NCBI GenBank assembly: GCA_040954595.2
Contig: CM082583.2
Location: 4,030,001-4,094,000 of the forward strand
Source: Balanoglossus misakiensis
Lineage: Eukaryota > Hemichordata
Reading direction: 5' to 3'
Length of the DNA stretch: 64,000 nt
The stretch's first letter is position 1. Every line of letters starts with the position of its first letter. Under the pieces are notes generated by a model. It was not told the DNA's origin and did not search any database. It saw nothing but the letters and a program-made list of their open reading frames with translations. The translations under genes and the position numbers were made by a program. Shown piece by piece: positions 11,201-21,600 of this stretch.

Positions 11201-13638
11201 TAACTGCTTTAGATTGTTACCTCATCTAGGCGAGCAGATTGTCCAGTTTGTTTTTGAGGTGAAAAGTGGCCTATTGCAAGCTGAATTTGACTGTTGTCCT
11301 GAGATAATGCTCCAGAATTGATCGCAAATAACAATACATGTAATTTGAAACTTTTAGACAGTTGTAGTGAGGATTGAGTACAGATTGTTTCAGCACCAAC
11401 CACTGTTAGGCAGAGTTTAATTGATATTTTACTTGCATCAGGCTTCGGGCACCTAGGTCGCGTGCAACATCTCTGGAGCTCGTGGGAAGACCGATTGTAT
11501 TCGTGATAATTTTGACACAACTTCAAAATATTCTTGGTAATTTTTATTCTAGACATCAGAATCTCTACAACAGTTCAACATTAACTTGTAGTATGCGACT
11601 TGCTTGTTTGAATGTTTCTAGTGTACTCGGGATAATCTGCTTGCCTAATTAGAAAGGTGAAATGCTGAACAGAGCTTCAAGCCATTTTTTTTCTCTCCCG
11701 TTTTCATGATTAGGTCCACTCACATAATTTATTTTCCCAAACTTTCCAAGATGTTAACTTAATATTGCAAAATGCATTGTCTGTTTTCAAATCTTTATAG
11801 GTTAGTGTTGTGGAAAGAAACTGGATGCCACGGTCTCCCTCATAGCAATTTTGATGTCAGTTAAATTTAGTCCCTTGTAATAAAAAAAAGTCTGGGTGGG
11901 GGTTGGGGTACTCATGAATTAGACTCTGTCCATCTGTCCAAGGCTTATTCAGACTGCAGTTGAGAAAATAGACAGAGGCTATCATGTACTTCTAGAGGGG
12001 GATTTCCTACATTTCCTACTATTTAACTTTGGGTGGATTTTCAGCAATTTGGCCCGAAACAGGTTATTTGAAAATTGATCTATTTTTAGCTCAAAATGGG
12101 GATGCTTTTTTCGCTGTCTGTGCAAGTTCTTCCAAAATTGCTGATCCATTGCAGACTCTGTTTGCGTGTAGATGTCTCCGTTGTAAAATTGCATGAGCCC
12201 GAGTGGACATAACCCTTGTTTCAGTAGCCCTGTGTACATTGCAGTGTATTCACAGTAAAAATGTGATATTCTTTTGACTACAAGTGTTTCTGCTTGCATT
12301 TGCCAGCTGTTTTTCATTATGGGATTATCTTGAAGTGGGATCCATTGAATTTAACATTTCTGTGTTTGCACAGGGGGTTATAGGGGAGCTGATGTCATGT
12401 TGTACTTTTGTCAGTATGTCTTATGTGTTACTGATAATACATTGACCCCTGAGAAACAAATCAAAGTATTCAAGAAGATTTTGTATTTCTACATCGTTAT
12501 GAATCAAATCCTGATGAAATTCCATTTTTTCTCTTTTTTATATCCCTCTATCTCTTTTTTTTTATCTCCTTCACTTTCTTCAATGTTGGCGTAATGGACC
12601 ACTGGTGCTGTTGGTGACTATGGAATTGCCTGGAATCCTTGGAAATGGAAAAAAACTGTGAATGTTTGTTTTACAATTTTAACGTGTTATTATTCACTTT
12701 TTTCAATGTCTGATGGAATGACGTGGAAATGCAAATTTGAAATAATCTGTTAATTTTTTCTCCTAACTTTGATCCACATTTTTCTGCACTCATCCAATAA
12801 CGCTTTCACTACATTTTGAACATGTACATTCTTCTTAACATTATCACACCCTGAAATTATTATCCATTTTGTTTTGTTTTTGTTAATTTTGGATTTCCCC
12901 ATCAAAAATTAATGATTTTCTTGTGGGTCTGGATCTCTCTTTTGAATTCCCCCCTGGGCCCCAAATGAATCCCCCTGCCCAATTGTATTCTTTTGTATTT
13001 TTGGTCTTTGTGTGTTGTTTCCCCACATGATTCTGTAAACAGGAAGAGCAAGGTCGCCCTCGCCGGATGAGCAACATCGGCATAAAAGGGTGAAGACGTC
13101 ATTGGTTGCGTACGATGGAGATTCCGACGAGGATGACGAACTTTCTGGTGGAAGGCAGTTTCCGAGAAACGCCGCCAAGTACGAACATCACCTCTATCAA
13201 CACAAAACGCTCATATACACGAGCGGGGCCCAGAGCGGCGGTCAACAACACCCCCAGTATTTACCTCACCCGGCGAGCCCCTCGAGTCCACAGTACGGAA
13301 ACCCGTCGCCTGTTCAGATGCCAATGTACACGTCTCAGCCCCAGCCGCTTCCAGTCACCCAACATTACACATCCACAGTGTACAGCCAACCGCAGGTGCC
13401 GTTCAGTCAGTACATCCAGCAGCCCAATTACAGTCAAGCACAGAACGTGTACAGTAATGCCACTTCGCCGCAGTACCAACAGCAAGTTCACATCCAGCAA
13501 CAGCAGCAGCAGCAGCAGCCATCGGCTGTACACTCGCAACCGATCCCAACTCCACAGATACATCATCAAGCTCCCCACCCACAGCAACAGCAACAACAAC
13601 AGCAGCAATCGATGCCATTTTGGATGGCACCAAATTAA
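2270..13638 (+). CDS. KHDC4: KHDC4 (BLOM7/KIAA0907) KH-domain splicing factor, 15 coding exons
   Basis: Nuclear RNA-binding protein; the vertebrate orthologue binds pre-mRNA and the Prp19/CDC5L spliceosome complex and influences splice choice. Exons: 2270-2280, 2710-2887, 4036-4146, 4354-4433, 4690-4742, 5020-5219, 5513-5599, 6275-6460, 6801-6885, 7304-7525, 7900-8114, 8833-9156, 9756-9925, 11024-11127, 13043-13638. All join in frame (2,622 bases, 873 residues) with GT-AG borders. Conserved blocks: KSKWDQ near the N-terminus; first KH-like domain about 78-160 ([18 protein letters not shown], then RIREII); second KH about 217-315 ([16 protein letters not shown] as the GXXG loop, [24 protein letters not shown]); KRRFTED and LLGYQHGP about 560-587; LMPPPP about 665; C-terminus MPFWMAP. 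It is about 260 residues longer than the human protein, mostly from Pro/Gln-rich sequence with runs of 13, 8 and 9 Gln. The start is inferred from ATGTCATCAGA|GTAAGT, which supplies the right phase. The exon 13 donor (GTTGTA) is weak. Confidence 0.95.
3099..3225. repeat. 127-bp near-perfect foldback palindrome in a KHDC4 intron
   Basis: The left arm GGTTATTACGAAAATACCGC, then AAAGTATGCA, opposes its reverse complement ending GCGGTATTTTCGTAATAACC. The inner arms GACATTAGCGC and GCGCTAATGTC also pair. The short GC-rich centre contains CGACGCG. The arms are about 45 bp. It directly abuts the TIR element at 3,229-3,540, so the two may be one composite element. Confidence 0.65.
3229..3540. mobile_element. 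Small TIR element (MITE) in KHDC4 intron 2
   Basis: A 13-bp exact terminal inverted repeat, TTATTATACATCT at the left and AGATGTATAATAA at the right, encloses about 312 bp with no open frame. GC-rich words near the right side (CGTACGTACCGTTCCGTACGG) are themselves palindromic. The superfamily cannot be assigned because the target duplication is ambiguous in the AT-rich flanks. Confidence 0.5.
5243..5426. mobile_element. Truncated copy of TTAA-flanked palindromic MITE (family A)
   Basis: It starts with TTAA|AGGGACAAAGTCTCTC and follows the left arm of the complete copies at 49,260 and 51,758, through TTTGATACAAGACACTG and GACCACACATAACTTCCATC. It passes just over the palindrome centre and stops; the right arm is missing. 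It lies in the KHDC4 intron before the exon at 5,513, about 85 bp from that acceptor. Confidence 0.7.
9926..13042 (+). other. KHDC4 introns around the 11,024-11,127 exon
   Basis: Apart from the 104-bp exon at 11,024-11,127, this stretch is AT-rich intron. I see no repeat family or conserved frame. It contains T-rich runs at about 9,960 and 12,530-12,560, and a polypyrimidine tract before the terminal acceptor at 13,042. Open frames on both strands here lack exon signals and similarity to known proteins. Confidence 0.7.
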
Positions 13639-15792
13639 TAGGAGATATATTGATCTTAAAGGGCAACGGTCGTCTTATGGGCACGTGCCAAACCAGAGAC
13701 TCCGGTTACAAAAATTGTATACAATCAACGCCATAAGGCAGTGTGCTGTCCTAACAACCAACAAAATGGCACCGACCATAGTCTGTGTCAGAAATCGGGA
13801 TAAGACAGAAAATTAGCTGGAAAGTAGGGACAGAAGTAAAAATATGGAAGGAAGAGAAGGCAGTCCACTATTTGGATGCATCAAATGCAAAATTTGCAGA
13901 ACATTTGAATCGGACGTAATGTTTGTACACACGAAAGTCTGCACATGCGCATAAGACAATCGTTGGCCTTTAATGCTACCTTTTCTCAATCCCTGGTTCT
14001 TGCATTTAATGGATGTGTGAATTGCTCATTAACTGTCACTCAATCTTTTGTCTTCTAATGAAATTTTTATCAAGTAATTAAATTTCCTGTTTGATAAATC
14101 TGATAATTAATTGGGAACTTTAAGTAACAATGTAACTCAGTTTTCTCCACCGTTTGTTGATGTATGCTTGGAATAATCTGAATGTCAGGCAGAATATTTT
14201 TGTATACTATCAAATTCTTATGTCAGTCCTTAATAGGGAACATTTCAGATTGTCGCATAAGTTAAAAAAACAAAACAATTTCTTGTAGGGGGGGGGGGGG
14301 GGAATTGAACTGAGCTCAATTAGTGAACTTTCCTCTTTTTGGAGATTATATTTTTTGACACGTGGGTTAAACAGACATGTATTTTTATGTATGAACTTTC
14401 TTCAAACGAAGTTGCCACTGCCAAAATTATGCAAGTGAGATGTGAAAATTGTTAGTACAAACCTTTGGTGGGTCTCTTTTTGTTTATTTTTTTTTTTTAT
14501 ATCAGAAATTTTCTATTTTTAGTGAATTTTGGGGGGAAATTTCCCCAGAATTGCTGAAAGGGTGGGGGGGGGGGGGGGGTATTGATATATACTAGTAAAT
14601 TTCATTTGTTTAACTTGTGTGACAATCTGCAATAGTTCCTGAACATTTCTGTGGATAGAACTCTGATGACAGACAAATCTGCCTGGTTCATTAAGCAGAA
14701 TAAGAAGTGGCAATTTGAAACGGATTGGATAAAGCATGTTGCACTCATAGAGGGAGGATGTATTAATAGACAAACAGTATGGCCCAAGCAGTCATTTCAG
14801 TTCAACCCCCATTTCCCATACATATATGTAGCAGTGGGAGCTAATGGGATCAGTTGGCATCTGTCATTGTACATAAGTACATAGGTAAGGTTAGGTAGGT
14901 ATTTGTAGGTAGGTGGGTGCATGTATGCATATCAAGGCCCATGCAGATGTGACTGAACCAACTACATGTACGTTGTACATTCACACTTATTTCAAGGACA
15001 GTGTACTGTGCAGTTGCCTTTGGGATTATACTAATGGAAAATTTAGGATTAACGCTCACTGCAAGTGTGTGGAATTTGTCTCTTACCATAGGATTACACT
15101 GAGCTGAGTCAACTGATATTAAATTCAGTGGTCAAATGAAATTGTATGGGCACAGTGTTCAATTTTGATATAAACTTGTTGAATATGTTCAACCATAAAC
15201 AAAAATGGTGAAAAAATGCTGACTCAGCAGTGTTTATCATTTTGCACTAAATTCATGGCCTTGTTCTATCTCAAAAACAAGCACAGTGTCCTGTATTGTA
15301 TTATTGATTTTCAATATACATACAAAAAAGAACCCCAAATTTCACAATTAAAGAAATCATACTTTCAGTTTTGCTGGTTGGTCATCTTTAAATGGACTTG
15401 TCACGTCCAAAAATTTGCAAATGCGTTGAACATGGTCAAAATCTCAAGAATTAAATTTCAGATTGTTTTGACATTTGGTTTGTAGGCATGCTAGCTTACA
15501 TAAATTGCAAATATTGACTAATCAAGATTTATGCTTAATACAGATTGTCACAATGATAATTATTCTGTTAGGAGATAGTCTGATGGCAATTGCTGATGTA
15601 AGCCAAAATGCTTTTTTCATTTGATTGGAAAACATTTTGTAAGTCATATTTTTCTCTAATGATTGCTTATCTTCTTGATATTTGTCAATGTTATGTTAAA
15701 TATCAATCTCAGAAACTGTCTGATTACTTTCAAACATTTGGTCTGTAAAAGTCCTCAGTGTGTATATTATGATGCATTAAATTTATAATAAA
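13639..15792 (+). other. Probable KHDC4 3' UTR and downstream DNA
   Basis: The coding frame ends with TAA at 13,636-13,638. No AATAAA follows until 15,787-15,792, with GT-rich sequence downstream. An ATTAAA variant at about 14,076-14,081 could give a shorter 3' UTR of roughly 0.45 kb. Two long G runs (about 14,288-14,302 and 14,566-14,579) lie between them. The region includes a dispersed repeat at 15,196-15,420. The 3' end cannot be decided without transcript data. Confidence 0.4.
15196..15420. repeat. Dispersed repeat, copy 1 (pair with 60,680-60,880)
   Basis: Shared in order with the second copy: a GACTC(A/G)GCAGT word; TTCATGGCCTTGT/ATCATGGCCTTGT; AAAACAAGCAC; a GATTTTCA word; an ATTAAA-GAAAT word; and TACTTTCA. 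The copies are diverged but collinear over roughly 200 bp, so this is an old interspersed repeat. No inverted ends or coding frame define its class. Confidence 0.45.
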
Positions 15793-15880
15793 GAATTGCA
15801 TTTCATAGCAATTTTTACTTAAATTTGCCATATTTGTGTCAAATGAACGTTTATGTGATGCGATCACATAGTTTGTCACT

Positions 15881-16330
15881 GTGTGTATGTATGTATGTAT
15901 GTGTGTGTGTATGTATGTATGTATGTATGTATGCATGTGTGTGTATGTATGTATGTATGCATGTGTGTGTGTATATGTATGTATGCATGTATGTATGTAT
16001 GTATGTTAGACTCTCTCACAGCCCACGGTTCGCTACAACATGCGCTACAACAAGCCTCTTCACTGACGCGCCCTCAACCGTTTGGCAAGGGAGAAGCACC
16101 GTTTGGTGTTGTGTAGCTAACCTCTCTCCGGGCACACATGCAATCAGTCCATAAGCCTGCATGGACGACGAGAGGGGCTGTGAGAGAGTCTAGTATGTAT
16201 GTATACATGTGTGTATGCATGTGTGTATGTGTGTGTGTATATATGTATGTGTGTATATGTATGCATGTGTGTATGTATATGTGTGTGTGCGTGTGTTTGT
16301 GTGTGCTTGAATGGATGTATGGATGAATGG
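15881..16330 (+). repeat. TATG/TG microsatellite left of the satellite array
   Basis: An alternating (TATG)n and (TG)n tract fills 15,881-16,006 and resumes at 16,193-16,310, ending in GGATGTATGGATGAATGGAT. A TA-flanked MITE at 16,009-16,190 interrupts it. Open frames here that encode Met-Tyr-Val-Cys repeats are artefacts of the microsatellite. Confidence 0.9.
16009..16190. mobile_element. 182-bp Tc1/mariner-type MITE inserted in microsatellite
   Basis: Inverted ends GACTCTCTCACAGCCC and GGGCTGTGAGAGAGTC bound the element. TA dinucleotides flank both sides (16,007-16,008 and 16,191-16,192), and the TATG microsatellite continues on either side. The interior is non-coding and GC-richer than its surroundings. 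TA target duplication plus TIRs point to a Tc1/mariner/pogo-type non-autonomous element; the family name is inferred. Confidence 0.7.
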
Positions 16331-16359
16331 ATACGAAATTTTGAAACTTCGCAAAGTTG

Positions 16360-18390
16360 AAATCCAAAAATGACGATTTTCCGAGTTTGCGAATTTTCAA
16401 AATATGGTCATTTTTTGATAAAAATCATGGGTTATAGCTCATGAAAATCATCCAAAAATGACGATTTTCCGACTTTGCGTAGGTTCAAAATTTGGTCATT
16501 TTATGATAAAAATCATGGGTTATGGCTCATGAAAATCATCCAAAAATGACGATTTTCCGAGTTTGCGAATTTTCAAAATTTTGTCATTTTTTGATAAAAA
16601 TGATGGGTAATGGCTCATGAAAATCATCCAAAAATGACGATTTTCCGAGTTTGCGAATTTTCAAAATTTGGTCATGTTTTGATAAAAATCATGGGTTATG
16701 GCTCATGAAAATCATCAAAAAATGACGATTTTCCGAGTTTGCGAATTTTCAAAATTGGTCATGTTTTGATTAAAATCATGGGTTATGGCTCATGAAAATC
16801 ATCCAAAAATGACGATTTTCCGAGTTTGCGAATTTTCAAAATTTGGTCAGTTTCTGACAAAAATCATGGGTTATAGCTCATGAAAATCATCCAAAAATGA
16901 CGATTTTCCGAGTTTGCGAATTTTCAAAATTGGTCATGTTTTGATAAAAATCATTTGTTATAGCTTATGAAAATCATCCAAAAATGACGATTTTCCGAGT
17001 TTGCGAATTTTCAAAATTTGGTCATGTTTTGATAAAAATCATGGGTTATAGCTCATGAAAATCATCCAAAAATGACGATTTTCCGAGTTTGCGAATTTTC
17101 AAAATTTGGTCATGTTTTGATAAAAATCATGGGTTATAGCTCATGAAAATCATCCAAAAATGACGATTTTCCGAGTTTGCGAATTTTCAAAATTTGGTCA
17201 TTTTTTGATAGAAATCATGGGTTATAGCTCATGAAAATCATCTAAAAATGACGACTTTCCGAGTTTGCGAATTTTCAAAATTTGGTCATGTTTTGATAAA
17301 AATCATGGGTTATAGCTCATGAAAATCATCCAAAAATGACGACTTTCCGAGTTTGCGAATTTTCAAAATTTGGTCATGTTTTGATAAAAATCATGGGTTA
17401 TAGCTCATGAAAATCATCCAAAAATGACGATTTTCCGAGTTTGCGAATTTTCAAAATTTGGTCATGTTTTGATAAAAATCATGGGTTATAGCTCATGAAA
17501 ATCACCCAAAAATGACGATTTTCCGAGTTTGCGAATTTTCAAAATTTGGTCATGTTTTGATAAAAATCATGGGTTATAGCTCATGAAAATCATCCAAAAA
17601 TGACGATTTTCCGAGTTTGCGTATTTTCAAAATTTGGTCATCTTTTGATAAAAATCATGGGTTATAGCTCATGAAAATCATCCAAAAATGACGATTTTCC
17701 GAGTTTGCGAATTTTCAAAATTTGGTCATCTTTTGATAAAAATCATGGATTATAGCTCATGAAAATCATCTAAAAATGACGACTTTCCGAGTTTGCGAAT
17801 TTTCAAAATTTGGTCATGTTTTGATAAAAATCATGGGTTATAGCTCATGAAAATCATCCAAAAATGACGACTTTCCGAGTTTGCGTATTTTCAAAATTTG
17901 GTCATGTTTTGATAAAAGTCATGGGTTATAGCTCATGAAAATCATCCAAAAATGACGACTTTCCGAGTTTGCGAATTTTCAAAATTTGGTCATGTTTTGA
18001 TAAAAATCATGGGTTATAGCTCATGAAAATCATCCAAAAATGACGACTTTCCGAGTTTGCGAATTTTCAAGATTTGGTCATGTTTTGATAAAAATCATAG
18101 GTTATAGCTCATGAATATCATCCAAAAATAACGATTTTCCGACTTTGCGAAAGTTCAAAATTTTTTCTGTTTTTGAAAAATCATCCGAAAATGACAAATT
18201 TTAGACTTTGCGAAAGTTCATAATTTCTTCATTTTTTGAAAAAAATCATGGGTTATAGCTCATGAAAATCATCCAAAAATGACAATTTTTCGACTTTGCG
18301 AAAGTTAAAAATTTCTTCATTTTTTGAAAAAAATCATGGGTTATAGCTCATGAAAATCATCAAAAAATGACGATTTTCCGAGTTTTCGAA
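16360..18390 (+). repeat. 88-bp satellite array, about 24 monomers
   Basis: The monomer runs ATCCAAAAATGACGATTTTC, CGAGTTTGCGAATTTTCAAA, ATTTGGTCATGTTTTGATAA, AAATCATGGGTTATAGCTCA, TGAAAATC. Consecutive copies recur every 87-88 bases from about 16,371 to 18,370. Core monomers are almost identical. The first two and the last four are diverged (for example CGACTTTGCGAAAGTTC, with spacing shortened near 18,190). A subset carries GACGACTTTCC instead of GACGATTTTCC, and the rare TCTAAAAATGACGACT variant recurs exactly 528 bp (6 x 88) apart at 17,241 and 17,769. No spacers or open frame are present. It lies between the convergent 3' ends of KHDC4 and SNX27. Confidence 0.95.
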
Positions 18391-18396
18391 TTTTTT

Positions 18397-18630
18397 TATG
18401 TATGTATGTATGTATGTATGTATGTATGTATGTATGTATGTATGTATGTATGTATGTATGTATGTATGTATGTATGTATGTATGTATGTATGTATGTATG
18501 TATGCATGTATGTATGTATGTATGTATGTATGTATGTATGTATGCACACACACACACATACATACATACACACACACATGCATACATACATACACACATA
18601 CATACATACACACACGCACGCACACACTCC
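18397..18630. repeat. TATG microsatellite switching to CACA/CATA
   Basis: About 37 tandem TATG units (18,397-18,545, one TATGCATG interruption) switch abruptly to (CA)n/(CATA)n until about 18,630. The two halves are reverse complements in composition, so the tract is a large imperfect palindrome able to form a hairpin or cruciform. It directly follows the last 88-bp satellite monomer. Confidence 0.9.
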
Positions 18631-18639
18631 ACACACAAA

Positions 18640-21600
18640 CTGATACAACATCCATCAACTGGTTCAATAAGCTCCCACTGCTATAAACATGCCAAATGGG
18701 AGCTGAAGAAAACAAGAAGTCTAAACACAAAATCAATTCACTGTCATAGTTTATTTCTATCATTTATAACGAACCGTTTAAAGCATAGTGAAGAAAGAAT
18801 AATAAAGTACACTTGTTGTACTACTTTATGACCTTCACTCTGAGGAGATAATGTGGGATTCACAATGAAAAATAATGACCACAGACGAACTTGCCACATG
18901 TTATTTATTGGAAATAGTGTAATTTTTCAGAAGAGCTACTAGCACATAAACCACTTGGATGTTTTTCTTGGCACGCTAAAATGAATCATTTCCCACATCT
19001 AGATCTGTGTCTCTAGAATGCTAAGACTCGGAGTTGTAACTGGTGTCAGTTTGTGTACACTACACTACACTGTGACAATTAGTTGTTAAAGAATTATGAA
19101 ATAATGCTTGTTACTCTTGGACTTGTGCCTATGTGCACTGTGACTCATAGTACCTCCTAACGTATTTTCATGGAAGAATACAGCTGTGTGCACTGATGGT
19201 AGTTGCCTGTACTTTCAGGAACTGTTTTGTGAAGACTGTCTCAGAGTCCAACACAATAGTCCCGCAGATGACATCATCTCTACAGTCTGGGCATTTAATT
19301 AGCCTTTCTTGTCATAAATATTGTGGTACATGACTTCTTACACAAATTAAGATGACAGACGAAACATTCACTGGTGATACCAGCTGCATCATCTACCGCA
19401 GCAACTACAAAACAATGCTTATGGCCCACTACAATACAATTTCATTGTCCATGATCCATCCAACAACAGACATGACACCAGTTACAACAGCAATGTCTTA
19501 GAGATCAATCCAACTAAACCAATGCCTCTCTCATAGCTCAGAACAATAGAAAAATATACTCCTATACACAAAGATCACAGCATAATGTAACGTCTATTGA
19601 GAAAGGCTAGGGGAAAAACAATACCCGATAATTTTTCTTCGATTAAAGTCATTTCAACAACACAGCAAGGTGATTCTTGTTGACTAAAATGTACAAATTA
19701 CTACTGTCATGAACAAATGAAGAAAATATTTTACAAAGTTGTGAGATGACTTGATCATCAATACCAGTATGTATATATATTTCTAGTGTAAATATACATG
19801 TACTTAGTTTGTATGTAGAGGAAAGAGTGCAAATGTGACACCGCCATCAATTGGCCACCCTACAGATTACTTTGTTTTTGTTATCTGTTCATCTGACAGA
19901 TTTGTAGCTTTTTCTTTTGGAACAATGGAAATCAATTGGTAAAATGTTGCTGCTCTTTGACAGATATTATATCACGCAAGTGGATCTACACTGCACAGAA
20001 TTTTCTAATGCTCAGCTGGCTGTCATTTTCCTGAAAAATCTCAGGTGAGGATGGGACACAAAACTACTGTCCCTATTAAATTCATGATGTTGCATATAGG
20101 CACCATGATTTTCTGCGTCTAAGAAGGTAATGAAATGGTTTTCTACAGGAAGATCTGGAAATGAATGGGAAGGAAACGGTCGTGTTTTGATTTTCAATTA
20201 CAACTCCTTAAAACACTGAACAGGGACCGAATTTTCACAATGCAGTGGCATTATATATGAACCTGTTTTTCCCTGGCGTTTGAACGGACTGTGAGAAAGA
20301 CGTTTTATGATAGCTATCCGTTTATTGACGGAATATTTGTTTACCTTGAGAGAATACAGCAAAACCCATTCATACCTGTGGCAAGACTGCAGCATTGCTT
20401 GCATGCTAACTTGACAAAATACATAAACCCAATCTTGAAAAGTTAAACTGTAGTTGAAATGTAACCTACTAAGGACGAATTCAACTGACTTCCAGATTTA
20501 GAGAAGCATAAACAGTGACACCACAATTTATGACAATAATTGTGTTTCAAACAAGCTGTCTGCATGTATTTTTCTGCATTACAAGTTTAACATCACTAGT
20601 ATTACAAGTAGCACCATGTAGCAAGTTTTAAAATAATAGTTGTTCAAAGAAAAAAAACACTAACCAAATGACTTCCGCATCTCATTCAAGTCGCCAAGAC
20701 TGGAAGAACCTGGGTCATTTAAATAGATTCTTTAAAGAGTAAATATTTCGTATGCTGCCTGCTTCCAGCCACATTCATCACCACATCAATCCTGAGACTG
20801 CACAGATTAATATTAACCCTGCTGTCCCCATTTCCATGTGGACAAACCAAGCATTACCATAGTAAGCAAAAGGGTTGGATCAAACTATAGTAGTGAAAGG
20901 GGGAGGTCAGTTCTCATATTCTCCATTTACGATGATTGACCCCATGGCACTGACACTGACAATTTTTCACCAACACAGTCATTGCTAACTTCCTTGCAAA
21001 TCAGCTAAACGTTTTCCATGATTTTGTTTAATTTATTAATTTTCAATTGATTGAAACATATTTTGGGGTGTGTTTGCCAGAAGAACACTGATCAGCAACC
21101 TGACTTCAGGGGGGAGGGGGGACCATTATCTAATAAAGCCCAGACTCCATGCATACAAGATCACAATCAGCTGCTCCAGTGTGTATTATCTTTCAAACGT
21201 AACGGCTGTCTTAATCAACAAGCTAAAAATGCTGAGTCTGGCATACAATCAGGACACCCTAATCGGGACGCACACAGGGATGATAAAACTAAACTGTGGC
21301 TAGTCTGTCAAAGAAGTCATTCCAAGGAAACCAACAACAAAAAACGACAAAGACCAGATTCACCAGAACCATCTACACAAAAGTTACCCTGACAGTTTTG
21401 AACACAGAGAATAGAAACAATTACAATTTGTGTGTCTATGGCATTGGCAAGTAAATCTGCCCTCATATTAAACACAACTTATCATGAATCTAAGCGTTTC
21501 TATCATTGAACATAATGCAATATGATATGCATGTACATAAGTTACATCTTGCCTCCATAATTACATTACGCTAAAACATTTGTTCCAATTCGGGGTCTTT

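Noticed and set aside
13106-13816. 236-codon frame overlapping the last KHDC4 exon
   Set aside because: It is the +1 frame of a conserved coding exon whose correct frame ends MPFWMAPN; the Ser/Arg/Asn-rich product reflects shifted CAG/CAA repeats.
16360-18390. Regularly spaced repeats resembling a CRISPR array
   Set aside because: The whole 88-bp unit repeats with no unique spacers, and the context is animal nuclear DNA. It is a satellite.
15825-18831. Open frames encoding Met-Tyr-Val-Cys or His-Thr-Tyr-Ile repeats
   Set aside because: They are translations of TATG/CATA microsatellites and appear on both strands in several frames.
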